Assembly: GCA_023935145.1 (NCBI GenBank)
Contig: CM043699.1
Coordinates: 62,352,138-62,416,137 of the forward strand
Source of the DNA: Bretschneidera sinensis
Lineage: Eukaryota; Streptophyta; Magnoliopsida; Brassicales; Akaniaceae
Direction of reading: 5' to 3'
DNA: 64,000 nt
Both the position numbers and the translations under genes were made by a program. Under the pieces are notes generated by a model, which saw nothing but the letters and a program-made list of their open reading frames with translations, was not told where the DNA came from and searched no databases. Positions 1 through 12,460 of this stretch are shown here, in pieces (position 1 is the first letter of the stretch; every line of letters starts with the position of its first letter).

Positions 1-744
1 TTAATATTACCAAGCAAAATTCCACCTTTTGACGTGAACACTCACTGCTTACTGAGGCAAGAGGTCCAGTTACTCAGCGAAAAGTTTATTGATAAATTTT
101 TTTTTTTTTTTATATTTTCCTATGCCCAAGAGTTCATCCAACAAGTCATCCAGTTTCAGTTAAGATAAGGAAAAATACACATTAAAATCACGTGTCATAC
201 CTCACATAATTTGTGCTAATGTGCTCGTGTGAGATTAGATCAAACATGTGAATTCTCAAAATGCCTAAAGTAAGTAACTAAATTTTAAAAATTTATCACC
301 AGATCATGTGTTCAAAATGTTAAGCTCACCAATGACATCACATCACAGAAAATGTTTAGATTAACTAAAATTTCATGATAACATGAGCATGCATTTATCT
401 CTATGACGAAAAGACAACAAATTAGGACAAAGTGTGTGATGTGTCTCCCATACCCCCAAACTTAAATTACACATTGACCCCAATGTGTGACTAATATGGA
501 AAGAGCTGACCTGAGATATGGAGAACTATCTGGACTGGTATGGCTCATAGCATACCCCCAAACTTGAACTGAAGTACGCTTTGTCCTTGAAAAATAAAAA
601 CTGGAAAACAAAAAATACTGGAAACAAACATTAATCATAAAAATGCGAAATAATAAATAAACAAAAGAAAAGATAAGCTGTGGGATGCCTCCCATGAGCG
701 CTAAGTTTTACGTCTTCAGCCAGACTCTCCCTAGAATACTACAC
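1..744 (-). other. 3' noncoding tract of Athila element 1
   Basis: No convincing gene lies here; the 77-codon ORF at 462-695 is a chance frame. Blocks near the pol stop (gcctcccatgagcgctaag), a purine-poor stretch, and the segment around 31-75 recur in the second Athila element at 44871-45660. A perfect 8-bp stem with a 4-base loop is at 469-488 and recurs there as well. Confidence 0.7.
469..488. other. Conserved hairpin in Athila 3' noncoding region
   Basis: The arms ACACATTG and CAATGTGT form a perfect stem around a 4-base loop, ACCC on the + strand. The related element carries the same arms with loop TCCC at 390-409 past 45000 (45390-45409). The stem is kept while the loop has changed. 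Confidence 0.6.
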
Positions 745-3700
745 TCAATCTGAGTAACTAGGATCCTCCAACAGTATCGTCTCAATGTCCGGACTCCTTA
801 ACTCTAAGAACGGTTTCAGCCTCTGTCCATTTACCTTGAAAGTATTACCATTCTTAGGATCCTCAATCTCGATGGCCCCATGAGGAAAAACCGATCGAAT
901 AATGAATGGGCCTGACCATCGGGATTTGAGCTTGCCTGGAAAAAGATGCAGGCGTGAATTATAAAGAAGAACTCTCTGACCCGGCTCAAAAGCTCGTCTC
1001 AAAATATTTTGGTCATGAGTCTTCTTCATTTGTGCTTTGTATGATCGGGCACACTCATATGCATCATTCCGCAGCTCCTCCAATTCATTGAGTTGGAGCT
1101 TCCGTTGTGAGCCAGCCTTGGAAAGATTGAAATTTAGTTGCTTGACAGCCCAATACGCACGATGCTCTAATTCAACCGGAAGGTGACATGCCTTTCCGTA
1201 TACAATGCGATAGGGAGACATGCCAATTGGCGTCTTGAAGGCTGTCCGATATGCCCACAGTGCATCCGTCAATCGCAGAGACCAATCCTTTCTAGTAGGG
1301 TTCACAGTCTTTTCCAAAATATGTTTGATCTCGCGATTTGAGATTTCCACTTGACCACTCGTCTGTGGGTGATATGGGGTGGCAACTTTGTGCGTGATAC
1401 AATATTTCTTCATCAACTGCTCAAAGATCTTGTTGCAAAAGTGCTTACCTCCATCACTTATGATTGCTCGAGGCATACCAAAACGAGCAAAAATAGTGTC
1501 TTTCAAGAACTGGACCACAACTCTGTGGTCATTGGTCTTGCACGCAACGGCCTCCACCCACTTGGACAGATAGTCCACAGCAACTAGAATGTATAAGTAG
1601 CCAAAGGAGTTTGGGAATGGTCCCATGAAATCAATGCCCCACACATCAAAAATCTCAACAATCAGAATAGGGTTGAGGGGCATCATATTTCTCCTAGAAA
1701 GACTCCCTAGCTTTTGGCAACGCTCACAAGATATACAGTAGGTGTGAGAGTCCCGAAACAGGGTAGGCCAATAAAATCCACACTGTAAAATCTTTGCAGC
1801 GGTCTTTTTAGCACTAAAATGGCCTCCACATGCATGATCATGACAAAAGGCGATGACATTAGATTGGTCATGCTCAGGGATACATCGTCTAATGATCTGA
1901 TCAGGACAATACTTGAACAGGTAAGGATCGTCCCAGAAAAAGTGTTTTACCATGGCCAAAAATTTTGATTTATCTTGCCTCCCCCAATGCAAGGGCATGT
2001 GTCCGGTGACAAGATAGTTCACTATGTCAGCAAACCATGGTGCGGGACTGTGAGCAATGTGTATCAATTGCTCATCAGGAAAGGTCTCAGAAATGGGAGT
2101 GGCAGCCTCACTGAATTCCACAATCAATCTAGACAAATGGTCCGCCACCACATTTTCCGAACCTTTCTTATCCCGAATCTCAATGTCGAACTCTTGAAGT
2201 AGCAAGATCCATCGGATAAGACGAGATTTAGCATCTTTTTTAGAGAAAAGATACTTCAATGCAGCATGGTCCGAGTAGATAATGACTTTAGATCCTAACA
2301 AGTAGGATCTGAACTTGTCTAGTGCAAAAACGACTGCAAGCAACTCCTTCTCTGTCGTAGAATAATTGAGTTGTCCGTCATTTAGAGTTCGACTTGCGTA
2401 ATAGATAGCATGGGGAAGTTTATCAACACGCTGCCCCAAAACAACTCCAACAGCATAGTCTGATGCGTCACACATAATCTCAAAAGGCACACCCCAGTTA
2501 GGTGGCTGAATAATGGGTGTGGACGTCAGAATTTCCTTCAGATCCCCAAATGCTTTCTTACAATCCTCATCAAATAGAAATGGGGCATCTTTTTGCAACA
2601 ACTTGCACAAGGGCCTGGCGATCTTGCTGAAATTCTGGATAAATCGCCTATAGAAACCTGCATGGCCCAGAAAAGATCGAACCTCTTTCACCGTACGTGG
2701 GGGTGGAAGGCTGGAAATCAAATCCACCTTCGCTTTGTCGACCTCAATCCCTCGATGAGATACGATATGCCCCAGTACAATTCCTTGCTTGACCATAAAA
2801 TGGCACTTCTCCCAATTAAGCACCAGGTTCTTCTCCTTGCACCGTACCAAAACCAAAGAGAGACGGTGCAGGCACTCCTCAAATGTTGAACCGAAGACGG
2901 AGAAGTCGTCCATGAAAATCTCCAAGAACCGCTCTACCATGTCAGAGAATATACTGACCATGCACCGCTGAAAAGTGGCAGGTGCATTGCATAACCCAAA
3001 GGGCATGCGACGGTAGGCGAAGGTCCCAAAAAGACAGGTAAATGTCGTCTTCTCCTGATCTTCAGGGTCCACGGGGACCTGGTTATATCCAGAATAACCA
3101 TCCAAAAAGCAATAATACTCGTGCCCAGCCAAATGCTCCACCATCTGATCAATAAATGGAAGTGGAAAGTGATCATTCCTTGTGGCAGTGTTCAGCTTAC
3201 GGTAGTCTATACACACTCTCCACCCAGACTGCACACGAGTTGGCACCAACTCGTCGTCCTTATTCTTTACTACCGTTAACCCAGCTCGCTTGGGCACGAC
3301 ATGAATGGGGCTCACCCACTTGCTATCAGAGATGGGATAAATGATCCCTGCATCTAACAGCTTAATAACCTCTGCCCTTACAACCTCTTGCATAGCAGGG
3401 TTGAGCCTTCTTTGCGGCTCCCTCGATGGCTTAGCATCTTCCTCCAAGTGTATCCTGTGCATCACCACCGAGGGGCTGATTCTTTTAATATCCTCAATGG
3501 TCCAGCCGATAGCTTCCTTGTGCTCTCTTAAAACATCTAATAATTTCTCCTCTTGAGCCTCTCCCAAATCTGAAGCTATTATCACAGGCAAACAGTGTGC
3601 TGGACCCAGGAACTTATACTTAAGATTATCTGGTAAAGGCTTAAGTTCCTTCTGTTGAGGTTCGGGTGACACCTTCTCCTCCTCCTCCTTGCTTTCTTGA

Positions 3701-4737
3701 GGATCAGACTCCAAAATGGCATTTACTTCCTCGAGTAACTTATCTAAACCCAAGTCCTCTCCAAAGTGAGCAAAGCATGCCTCCATGGGATCCTCAATGC
3801 TTGATTCATCCACAGTATCCTCAAGAATCTCCTCTATCAAGCATACATCTCTCATTTCATCATATTCCAGTGGTTGCCTAGTGATATCAAAAATGTTCAA
3901 CTCCACTGTCATATTTCCGAAGGAGATCTTCATCACCCCTGTCCTACAATTGATTAGGGCGTTAGCCGTGGCTAAGAATGGTCGCCCTAGAATCACCGGT
4001 ATTTGAATCCCTACATTCTGAACCGGTTCTATGTCAAGCACAATAAAATCCACGGGGAAATAGAATTTATCCACTTTTATCAAAACATCCTCAACTATCC
4101 CCCGTGGTCTTTTCACTGACCTGTCAGCCAATTGAAGCGTCGTGGTTGTGGGCTTCAATTCTCCTAACCCCAACTGCACATAGACTGAGTAGGGTAGAAG
4201 ATTCACACTCGCCCCTAGATCCAAAAGGGCCCTCTCAATATGGCTGACTCCTATTGTGCAAGAGATGGTAGGACACCCCGGGTCCTTATACTTGATAGGT
4301 AACTTGCACTGAAGGATTGAACTGACCTGCTCGGTCAAAAATGCCTTCTTTGGGACATTCGTCCTCCTCTTGATAGTGACCAAGTCCTTTAAAAACTTGG
4401 CATATGATGGCACTTGATGGATGGCATCCAAAAATGGGATATTGATATTGACTTGCTTGAATACCTCCAGAATTTCTTCATACTTCCCTCCTTTCTTGGG
4501 CGCCTGTAATCTCTCGGGGTAAGGCGCTCTAGGTACAAACGACCTAGGAGGGTCTTTCTCAGTAGGTGTGGCTGTAGATGGCTCAGCATCTCTCTTCTCT
4601 GTGTTGCCACTCCCTTGCCCTTGATGCATAGCAGGGCTCTCTTCCACTTGATTGTCCACTTGTCTCCCAGATCTCAGTGTGACAATCGACTGTACTTGTT
4701 CCTCCCCGTGCGTAGGAGTTGATGAACTCTCAACCAT
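745..4737 (-). CDS. pol: Athila pol polyprotein (PR-RT-RH-IN), intact ORF
   Basis: This is an uninterrupted 1330-codon ORF. The aspartic protease active site DLGAS lies near residue 173. Reverse transcriptase has the LDGYSGYNQ segment and the catalytic FMDD near residues 608-611. RNase H (CDASDYAVG onward) follows at about residues 730-870. Integrase has an HHCC zinc finger (HDHACGGH...C..C) and a core whose conserved acidic residues can be seen in the GIDFMGP, SDGG and GQVE segments. The product would mature into enzymes that copy the element RNA and insert the cDNA. All catalytic motifs are present, so this copy looks young, although its gag carries a frameshift. It lies about 110 bp downstream of gag in the same orientation. 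Confidence 0.95.
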   Translation of the reverse strand: MVESSSTPTHGEEQVQSIVTLRSGRQVDNQVEESPAMHQGQGSGNTEKRDAEPSTATPTEKDPPRSFVPRAPYPERLQAPKKGGKYEEILEVFKQVNINIPFLDAIHQVPSYAKFLKDLVTIKRRTNVPKKAFLTEQVSSILQCKLPIKYKDPGCPTISCTIGVSHIERALLDLGASVNLLPYSVYVQLGLGELKPTTTTLQLADRSVKRPRGIVEDVLIKVDKFYFPVDFIVLDIEPVQNVGIQIPVILGRPFLATANALINCRTGVMKISFGNMTVELNIFDITRQPLEYDEMRDVCLIEEILEDTVDESSIEDPMEACFAHFGEDLGLDKLLEEVNAILESDPQESKEEEEKVSPEPQQKELKPLPDNLKYKFLGPAHCLPVIIASDLGEAQEEKLLDVLREHKEAIGWTIEDIKRISPSVVMHRIHLEEDAKPSREPQRRLNPAMQEVVRAEVIKLLDAGIIYPISDSKWVSPIHVVPKRAGLTVVKNKDDELVPTRVQSGWRVCIDYRKLNTATRNDHFPLPFIDQMVEHLAGHEYYCFLDGYSGYNQVPVDPEDQEKTTFTCLFGTFAYRRMPFGLCNAPATFQRCMVSIFSDMVERFLEIFMDDFSVFGSTFEECLHRLSLVLVRCKEKNLVLNWEKCHFMVKQGIVLGHIVSHRGIEVDKAKVDLISSLPPPRTVKEVRSFLGHAGFYRRFIQNFSKIARPLCKLLQKDAPFLFDEDCKKAFGDLKEILTSTPIIQPPNWGVPFEIMCDASDYAVGVVLGQRVDKLPHAIYYASRTLNDGQLNYSTTEKELLAVVFALDKFRSYLLGSKVIIYSDHAALKYLFSKKDAKSRLIRWILLLQEFDIEIRDKKGSENVVADHLSRLIVEFSEAATPISETFPDEQLIHIAHSPAPWFADIVNYLVTGHMPLHWGRQDKSKFLAMVKHFFWDDPYLFKYCPDQIIRRCIPEHDQSNVIAFCHDHACGGHFSAKKTAAKILQCGFYWPTLFRDSHTYCISCERCQKLGSLSRRNMMPLNPILIVEIFDVWGIDFMGPFPNSFGYLYILVAVDYLSKWVEAVACKTNDHRVVVQFLKDTIFARFGMPRAIISDGGKHFCNKIFEQLMKKYCITHKVATPYHPQTSGQVEISNREIKHILEKTVNPTRKDWSLRLTDALWAYRTAFKTPIGMSPYRIVYGKACHLPVELEHRAYWAVKQLNFNLSKAGSQRKLQLNELEELRNDAYECARSYKAQMKKTHDQNILRRAFEPGQRVLLYNSRLHLFPGKLKSRWSGPFIIRSVFPHGAIEIEDPKNGNTFKVNGQRLKPFLELRSPDIETILLEDPSYSD

Positions 4738-4845
4738 AAATTATCCTTTTGGGTTTTGCACGGGCTGACTGGGGAACTTTCCTTTCTCTCTCTCACCCAA
4801 GTGACTTGCAATTTGCCCTATTTGACTCTCCAGCTTGGCAATTGC

Positions 4846-6230
4846 TTAGGTGTTTACCATTGTTGCACTCCTCACATCGCTCATATTTTGGCTAGTCGCC
4901 TTCATGAATTCCTTGAGGGTGTCCTCAAGCGACTGTGAAACTGGCGCTGGTGTTTGAGCGGGTGCATGGTAAGCAGGTGAAGGTGCTGGATGGGCAGAAC
5001 GACCATGATTAGGAATTTGTGGGGCAAATCCGGGAGGATATTGATTTTGAGCATGATGAGAGGATCCTCCCTGATTCATTGGTTGGTTCTGCCTCCATGA
5101 AAAATTTGGGTGGTTCCGCCACCCTGGATTGTACGTCTCGGAGTACGATCCATTTGACTGCCTTCGAAAGTCATTGAAAGCATTTACTTGTTCCATAGGA
5201 TACTCGGTACAAGCCGGCATTGATGGGAAATTCTGTGCTAGATGCATGGGACTAGCACAGATGGAACAGCTTTCAACATTGAATGTGTTGGCAGCATTGA
5301 TGGATTGGCTCACAGTGAGAGCGTCAATCTTCTTAGTGAGGGCATCTAACTTTATCCTCAAATCAGCGTCCTCTCGGACCTCATAGATGCCTCCCCTCTT
5401 AGGAGCACGAATGGACTTATCTCGACAGCTTGAAAAATCCCACTGCTGTGAGTTGTCGGACAACTTGTCCAACGCCATATATGCTTCGTCTCCTGTCAGA
5501 CTCAAGAATGCCCCCCATTCATAGACTCGATCATGCTACGGTTGGGTTGAGTCAACCCTTGGTAGAAGAATTGAACGAGTCTCCACTTCTCATATCCATG
5601 TGGAGGGCATCTGATCAGTAACTCTTTAAAGCGCTCCCAGCTTTCAGAGAACTTCTCATCCTCGTCCTGAGTGAAAGAGCTAATCTCCTTACGGTACTCA
5701 TTCACTCTAGACATTGGGAAAAACTTATGGTAAAATTTGCTAAGTAGGTTTTCCCAAGATGTGATAGATCCGGACGTGTTGGAGTCCAACCACGCCCTAG
5801 CTCTATCGTGAAGGGAGAAAGGGAAGAGTCGAAGATGGACTGACTCCTCAGAGAAGTTCTGGAATTTGAATGTAGCACAAATGTCTTTGAACTTCTTCAC
5901 ATGACTATAAGGATTTTCAAGATCTAAGCCATGGAATGAGGGTAGGAGTTGGATAACATGTGGCTTCAAATCAAAGTGTGTGGCATTGGTTGGTGGCAAT
6001 ACTATGCAGGAAGATGAGTTAGTCGCAACGGGTGCGAACAAATCCCTAAGGGATGTAGTGGAGTCCACGTTCCAAGCTCTAGGTTGCTCTACATGTTCAG
6101 GTTGATTAAAATTTTCTCCCATCTCAACAGTCTCTCTCTCAACTAGTGCTCTTTTCTGCCTCCTAAGAGTTCTTTCTAAGTCGGGATCTAAATGTGTCAA
6201 ATCTAAGTTCAAGGTTCTCCGACCAAGCAT
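4846..6230 (-). pseudogene. Athila gag, split by one frameshift
   Basis: Two overlapping reading frames together make one Gag. The first (5502-6230, 242 codons) holds the retrotransposon gag domain, with the conserved pattern around FPFSLHDRARAWL and the KFFP and RFKELL segments. The second (4846-5505) holds a proline- and glutamine-rich C-terminus and a degenerate zinc knuckle in which the last cysteine is replaced by phenylalanine. The frame changes in a run of six G (minus strand) around 5512, so a one-base indel in a homopolymer is the likely cause. Capsid-like Gag assembles the intracellular particle. This copy probably cannot make full-length Gag unless the frameshift is bypassed. Confidence 0.88.
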
Positions 6231-6404
6231 GCACTAACAGAAAAATAATGACATACTAACCAGCAGAAGCAACAGAATAAAGCAAACAAAAAGTTTTTTA
6301 TTTTTTTAAAATTTTTTTTTTATTTTATTAATTTTTTTTTATTGAATTAACTAGTAGAAAAATAAAATCAATTCAGACAAAAAATTTTCACAAACCAAAC
6401 AACT

Positions 6405-6421
6405 CCCCGGCAACGGCGCCA
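6405..6421 (-). other. Primer-binding site, tRNA-Asp type
   Basis: The + strand shows ccccggcaacggcgcca, which matches the 3' end of plant tRNA-Asp including CCA. The minus-strand RNA of the element could therefore prime from tRNA-Asp. The site lies six bases inside the 5' LTR. Confidence 0.85.
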
Positions 6422-6427
6422 AAAACT

Positions 6428-7693
6428 TGTTGTGAGTTTTAAATTACTCGCAAGCGCACGAGTCGTTTGCAGTATAGCGTTGTGCAAGTGCGAGGTCGAA
6501 TCCACAGGGAATTGCATTGTGAAAATATAATTTTTAATCTAAACTAACTCTATCTTAACCTAGTTCCGAATTTTGAATGATAATTTGTAAAATAAATTAA
6601 AACTAAATTAAATTGATTTTAAAACTAATAATAAAAAGCACTAAGGTTTCCGAATCCACCCCACCGAAGTTAAGCATACATGTTCTAAAAATATAGCCTA
6701 TCAAAACATTCTATGAATCCAACTATAAGACAAAAAACAAAGAATATCCCAACTAAACCAAAAGCACCCAATGTATCCGCTCTTAACAAATCACAAAGGG
6801 AATCCAATTTAATCGAAAAGCATTCAATGTATCCATCAGATGAAACACAAAGAAAATCCAACAGACAATTTAAACTCAATCAATTATAAGATTAACTCAA
6901 ATAATTGACAGAACACTTATACTAAAAATTGTCAGATTTGTACAAGCAAATCTGAACTACTACGCCAAACAACGGCGGGGCTTCATCTTCAACCTTAGCT
7001 GAAGAGTCTAGCCACTCATAACTATAAAACTATAATAACAAGTGCTAAACATTTAAACTAAAACAACTGAATATAAAGAAATAAATAAACAACTTTACAT
7101 GGGAGAAATTCCACTCGCTGCCGGGCGGCGCTTCCCCTCGTGGTAGCAATGCCTTCCGGATCCACCAGAATGCTAGCGGACGTCCACCGGTAAACACCAA
7201 AGTGGCTCAGGAATTGTACATTGGATTATGAAGCCAAATGGTGTTTATATAGGGGGAGACCCGGAGTAAAACAGGTTGCAGAAACGATGTGGGACACAGG
7301 CCCGTGTGTGCTCGATCGCAGTGTGGTGCGATCGATCGCAGGTACGATCGATCGCATGTCTTGTGCGCACGATCTCATGTGCGCTCGATCGCATGTCTGC
7401 TGCGATCGATCGCAAATGCACTGAACTTCAATTATTTCGATGTGGGATGTTGACCATGCGCTCGTTCAAAGGCAGGTGCGCTCGAGCGCTGGTGCGCTCG
7501 ATCGCATATCTGTTGCGATCGAGCGCAATGTCTCCAGAAGCTTCAAATCAACCTGAAATGCTGCACTTTCTCCACAAAGCTGTAAAAACACACAAAACAC
7601 AAGAAAAACGTAAAATAAAGTAAAATAATACTAACTAAGAGCATAACAAATATAAGTTAAGGGTCTAAAATATGCAATATTTAAGACTCATCA
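6428..7693 (-). repeat. 5' LTR of Athila element 1
   Basis: The LTR is bounded by TG next to the primer site and CA at 7692-7693. Both ends align with the LTR ends of the Athila element at 42966-49186. On the minus strand a TATA box (CTATATAAAC) lies at about 7243-7252. About ten copies of a CGATCG-centred motif lie at 7310-7535, upstream of that TATA box, in U3. The two LTR families are clearly related near the primer-site end but diverge elsewhere. Confidence 0.85.
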
Positions 7694-10600
7694 GCATGTC
7701 TTCTAGTTCCTCATTCAGACCTTGAATTATCGATTCTGCTGCTACTGATGATGTGTCAAGTACCACTGATGTTTTCTCTAGTTTTTCTCCATCATTTTCT
7801 TTACCAGTTACTCTTGCCCATGGTTTTCAAACTATTACTAATGGTATAGGCATTGCTTAACCTAATCTGTCTGTCCTTATCATCTAAACTTTATCTCTCT
7901 CATTCTAAATTTAATTTATTATCTGTCAATCAACTCACTAAATGTCTTACTTGTTCTGAAACATTCTTCCCTAATTCCGTTGTTATCCAGGATCTGAAGA
8001 CATAGAGGATGATTAGTGAAGGGCATGAATCCAATGGACTTTACCATTTTGATCCCCTTCCTCAATCAATTGTTTATCCTATTGCTATGTCTCCTCTTCA
8101 ACTGCATTGTCGACTTGGGCATCATTCCTTGGAGTATTTGAAACTTTTAGCTCCTAGTTTGAGTCATGTTAAAGTGTTAGAATGTGAGTCTTGTCAACTG
8201 GGAAAACATTATCGTGTTTTGTTTGCTTCTCGTGTTCAAAAGAGAGCCTTTGGTCCCTTTAAATTAGTCCCCTCTGATGTTTGGGGCCCTAGTCGTGTGT
8301 CTTCTAAAATGGGTTTTAAGTATTTTGTCACTTTTGTGGATGATTATTCCAGACTTACTTAGTTTTATTTAATGAAAGATATCTCTTAATTATTTTTAAT
8401 ATTTTATGCTTTTTGTGCTGAGATCAAAACATAATTTAGTTTACCAGTTTGCATTCTTCATAGTGGCAATGCATGTGAGTATTTCTTTAAACTCCTTTAA
8501 CTCTTTCATGCTATCATCCAGCATTATTTATCAATCGTCTTGCTCTCACATCTCAACAAAATGGGGTTGATGAGAGGAAGCATCGTCACCTTTTGAATGT
8601 TGTACGCATTATATTGTTTCATATGAATGTACCTAAAATCTTTTTGGGGTGATGCTGTCCTTAATAAATGCTATTTAATTAATCACATACCTTCATTGGC
8701 TCTTACTGGTAAATCCCTATATTGTGTTGTTTCCACATGACCACACATTTTATTTGCCTCCACGTATCTTTAGATCTATTTGTTTTGTTCATCAACTTGC
8801 TCCTACCATTGACAAACTTGCTCCTCGTTCCATTGTGTGTTTCTTGGCTACTCTTGTACGCAGAAAGGCTATCGTTGTTACAGTCCGTCCTTGAAACGTT
8901 TCTTTGTTTGTGCTAATGTCACCTTCTTTGAGTCCAACCCTTTTTCACTTTGAGTCCCATTCGATGTCAAATTTGGCAGCCTCCATTTCGTTTTAGTTTA
9001 AACTGTCTTTGTCCACTACTATTTTGCCCACACTTCCCACCCCATAACTTCTTTCCCCCTCCCTACCTACCCAAACACTGGACTCCCAGATCATCGTCTT
9101 CAAGTGTATTCTTGTCACCCGAAACCTGCTTGTCCTTTTGCTCTTCCACCAATGGTTCTTGCGTTGACAAATCTCGTCTCTAATGATTCTTCCTTGTGGA
9201 CTATCGTCCAATTTTCCTTCGCAAATGTAAGCGTTCATGCACTGCTTGTCCTATTACATCTTATATTTCTTATGATAACTTGTCTCCTACCTATGCTTCT
9301 TTTATTGCCTCTGTGTCCACTACCTATCTTCCAAAGTCCCCTACCGAAGCTTGTCCTATTCTGGGTCTTGGTAAATCTGTTGTGGGGTGTTGTTGGGTGT
9401 ATGCTATCAAATTTCATCCTGATGGGACTATTGATCGGTTGAAGACCCACCTAGTAGCCAAAGGCTATATCCAGATTTATGGCGTTGATTATTTCGAGAC
9501 TTTTTCTCTGGTGGCCAAACTTACCTCTATTCGGGTGTTCCTCTCTTTGACTTCCACCTTTTCCTGCCCTTTCATCAGCTTGATGTTAAAAACATTTTTC
9601 TTCATGGTGATTTGTATGAAGAGGTTTATATGGAGCAACCACCCAGGTTTGTTGCTTAAAGGGAGCCTGAGTTAGTATATCGTCTGAAGAAATCTTTGTA
9701 TGGATTGAAACAGTCTCCTAGAGCGTGCTTTGGCAGGTTTAGTAAGGTGGTGATTGGCTTTGGTCTGACTAGATGTGGGGTAGATCATTTTATGTTTTAT
9801 AGACATAGCACATCAGGCAAGATTCTTTTGATTATATATGTGGATGATATCGTCATCACAAGAGATTATAAGGAAAGTATTCAAGCTTTGAAACAGTTTC
9901 TTGGTAATAAGTTTCAAACCAAGGATCTTGGAAAATTGAGATACTTTCTAGGTATTGAGGTTTCTCCCTCTCTTCATGGTATTACTTTGTCTCAGCGAAT
10001 ATATATTTTGGATCTATTGAGTGATACAAGGATGATGGGGTGCAAGCCCGTAGATGATCCTATGGATCCTAACATAAAACTTACAGTTGATTAGGGTGAG
10101 TTATTGACCGACCCAAGATAGTATAGACGTTTGGTTGGTAAACTAAATTACTTAACTGTCACTAGACATGATATTACCTTTGCTACAAGTGTGGTTAGTT
10201 AGTTTCTTGATGCACCACGAACTAGTAATTGGGATGTAGTTATCTGCATTATGAGATATCTTAAGAGTACTCTGGATGTGGTTTATTATATCAAAATTAT
10301 GGTCATACTCAGATTGAGGGATATACTGATGCAGATTGGGTAGGTTCTCCATTAGATCGAAGATCCACCACTGGATATTGTGTGTTTGTCAGAGGTATTG
10401 TGATGTCATAGAAAAGTAAGAAGCAAATAGTGGTTGCGAGGTATAGTGTAAAGTCTGAATACAGAGCTATGGCCCATGCTACATGCGAGCTAGTATGGTT
10501 AAAACAGATTCTAGCTGAACTTGGGTTTACACAGTCTCGTCTTATGAGTTTAGCCTGTGATATCAAGCCGTTATTCATATTGCAACTAATTCTATATTTC

Positions 10601-10912
10601 ATGAGAGGACAAAGCATATTGAGGTGGATTGTCATGTTGTTCAAGAGAAATTGTTACAAAATATGATTAGCACAAGACATGTGAAATCTGCATAAACTAA
10701 TATTTTCACTAAACCTTTAGATGAGACTCAGATTAAATCTATATGTAACAAGTTTGGCGCATATGACACATATGCTCCAACTTTGAGGGGAGTGTTAGAG
10801 TATATCAGTATAAGGGCTAAGGGTACTTATGTATTTTCTCATTATTTTGTTCTATATAAATATGACTGTTAACCTTAGGGTTAGTAAGCTATCCATTCTA
10901 ATAATCTTGACA
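7694..10912 (+). pseudogene. Decayed Ty1/copia pol and 3' LTR, 5' part off window
   Basis: This is the right half of a copia element into which the Athila element inserted. In order on the plus strand: gag-pre-integrase and integrase zinc finger with the start of the core (8009-8362, HCRLGHHS, C..C, DVWGP, FVDDYSR); a badly shifted middle; reverse transcriptase (about 9380-10094, containing the YVDD catalytic motif); and copia RNase H (about 10320-10660, YTDADW and the segment after it). Many stops and frameshifts make it non-functional. The purine-rich tract at 10781-10792 (ctttgaggggag) abuts the presumed 3' LTR. The gag half should lie left of the window, beyond the Athila 3' LTR. Confidence 0.88.
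10793..10912 (+). repeat. Probable 3' LTR of the decayed copia element
   Basis: It starts TGTTAGAG directly after the polypurine tract and contains a TATA-like ctatataaat at about 10851-10860. A CA at 10911-10912 could be the end, making about 120 bp, which is short but possible for copia. The partner LTR is outside the window, so the right end is not proved. Confidence 0.5.
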
Positions 10913-11344
10913 TGATATACAATACTGCCAAACAAGCCCCACCCTAGTGAACGATTCGAGACTTGTCAATCACACGACTTATAAACAGAAAGAAAAAAAG
11001 ACAAGATTTACTCAGGTTCATCCCAGAATAGGACTACATCATGCCAGAAGTTTTTTATTATCAACCTCACAAATCTCTCATTACAGTGTATGCTCAGTAC
11101 ATAAAGAGTATTTATGAGCAACTTAAGACGTCCTAATTATGGTATAATTAGGATTTCCGCCCTGCTGCAGAACTGTGGCTATTTATGGGCCCAAGCCCAA
11201 ACCGCCAAGCAAAAAACCATATCCAACTCATGTACAGGGTCGAGCGTTGCCCCTTAACCCCCGCCCATTCACTGGGCAGCGGGATCCTGTGTTCGTCCGG
11301 GGTTCTAAAGATCAGGTCTCGTGAAGTATGCACCAACTCTAACA
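10913..11344 (-). repeat. Candidate solo LTR
   Basis: Read on the minus strand, this stretch starts TGTTAGAGTTGG and ends TATATCA, the TG...CA form of an LTR. It holds no gene. No matching flanking duplication was found (tgaca on the left, cctag on the right), so it could instead be an LTR fragment left by recombination. Confidence 0.35.
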
Positions 11345-12455
11345 CCTAGGACCCCCACTTCAACAAGACAATAATTGGGTAATGACCCATTTTTGCTCAT
11401 ATAATGCCAAAGAGAAATCTTTTTACTTTAAAATATATCAAAATAATTAGAGAGGCAGAGGGAAAAGAATCAAGTAAGAGCATTTTTTTTGTTAAAAAGT
11501 GAAATTCATTAAAAGTAAAAAAACAAGTATAGATGAGGAGGACAAAGGATCCTCCTAAAAGAAAGAAGAAAAAAAAAGAGACTACATAACTCTCCAATCT
11601 CTCTGCATAATGCACAAAGAAATGCCCCTAAAAACTTCTGGAGGCGCTTAAATCCTAAATTATATTAAATTACTTGACTCTTATATGTTTAAATTCAATC
11701 ATTTTTGGGTTCACTAAAATACTTATTTGGCAGTCCAAGTCCTGTATCCTCGCTATCCTCTGAGTTGGCCCTTTGCTTTGCCAAAACCCATGAGCAAAAC
11801 GGCTATTAGTTTTCATTAGATATACAACTCCATCAAAACTATTCTTAGATTCCTTCCTATACAGACCTTTTATTTTGTCTTTTAAATCCGCAAATCTGAA
11901 TATCCTAAATATCTAGTGGCCTATACCATAATTTATATAGCCAACCTGAGTATCAGTGACCATGTTCCCAAAATACAGAAACAAACTCTAAGATTCAAAC
12001 TGTTGTTGTGTTTTTCAAAAGAGGATTTCAAGTGTTAGCACACAAATTATGCAGTAGAAGCTCAGACACCAACTCCAGGTAAGTAAAATAAGTACAGGCT
12101 TAAAAGTAAGTTCACCTGCTGAAGGAATACTGGAAAATATTGGTTGTTTCCAGGGCCTTTTACATAAGATAGTCCTACTTTGTTGGATTTCATCCATCAA
12201 CTACGTCGGAATGTTAGAAGAGGCCACCAAAAGCAATAACATTGGATGGCCCTGTGGCAATGAGCTATGAAGATTAGTATTCTGCAATGAAATATAAGGA
12301 GCAAGTTGAACTAGACCCAAGACCCATGAAGGATGACATGTGAACTTGATGATCTTCAAGGCTACAACACTAGAGGATGCAGAACGAGATTGTCGAAACA
12401 AAATGGAATGATGATCATCCCTTTTTTAATCGATTTTTATGGTATGTCCTAAATG
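11345..12455. other. No recognisable gene
   Basis: AT-rich sequence with short open frames on the minus strand (12015-12200, 12201-12401) that match no family I know. It rejoins 22401 onward if the Tat insertion is removed, so it may be old flank of the decayed CPSF73-II locus. Confidence 0.5.
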
Positions 12456-12460
12456 CAAGC

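Larger units (their letters stand above)
1..7693 (-). mobile_element. Athila-lineage Ty3/gypsy LTR retrotransposon, 3' LTR outside window
   Basis: The element reads on the minus strand: 5' LTR at 6428-7693, primer-binding site at 6405-6421, gag, pol, then a 3' noncoding tract that runs off the window at base 1. By comparison with the related element at 42966-49186, its 3' LTR should start about 0.55 kb left of the window. The tRNA-Asp type primer site and the RT and RNase H sequence place it in the Athila lineage. The env-like ORF found in many Athila elements is not present between pol and the left edge. The insertion interrupts a decayed copia element that resumes at 7699. The five bases after the LTR, gcatg, should be the target duplication but cannot be checked. 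Confidence 0.92.

Noticed and set aside
1..744. Athila env-like gene
   Set aside because: No long frame lies downstream of pol in either Athila element; the short ORF at 462-695 is chance.
1356..3881. Several plus-strand ORFs opposite the Athila pol
   Set aside because: They are shadow frames of the intact 1330-codon pol on the minus strand.
7221..7623. Plus-strand ORFs rich in DRS/RSIA peptides, and similar ones at 43999-44248 and 48821-49088
   Set aside because: They are translations of the CGATCG motif arrays inside LTRs.
10913..11344. Target duplication for the candidate solo LTR
   Set aside because: The flanks tgaca and cctag do not match. The feature is kept at low confidence only.
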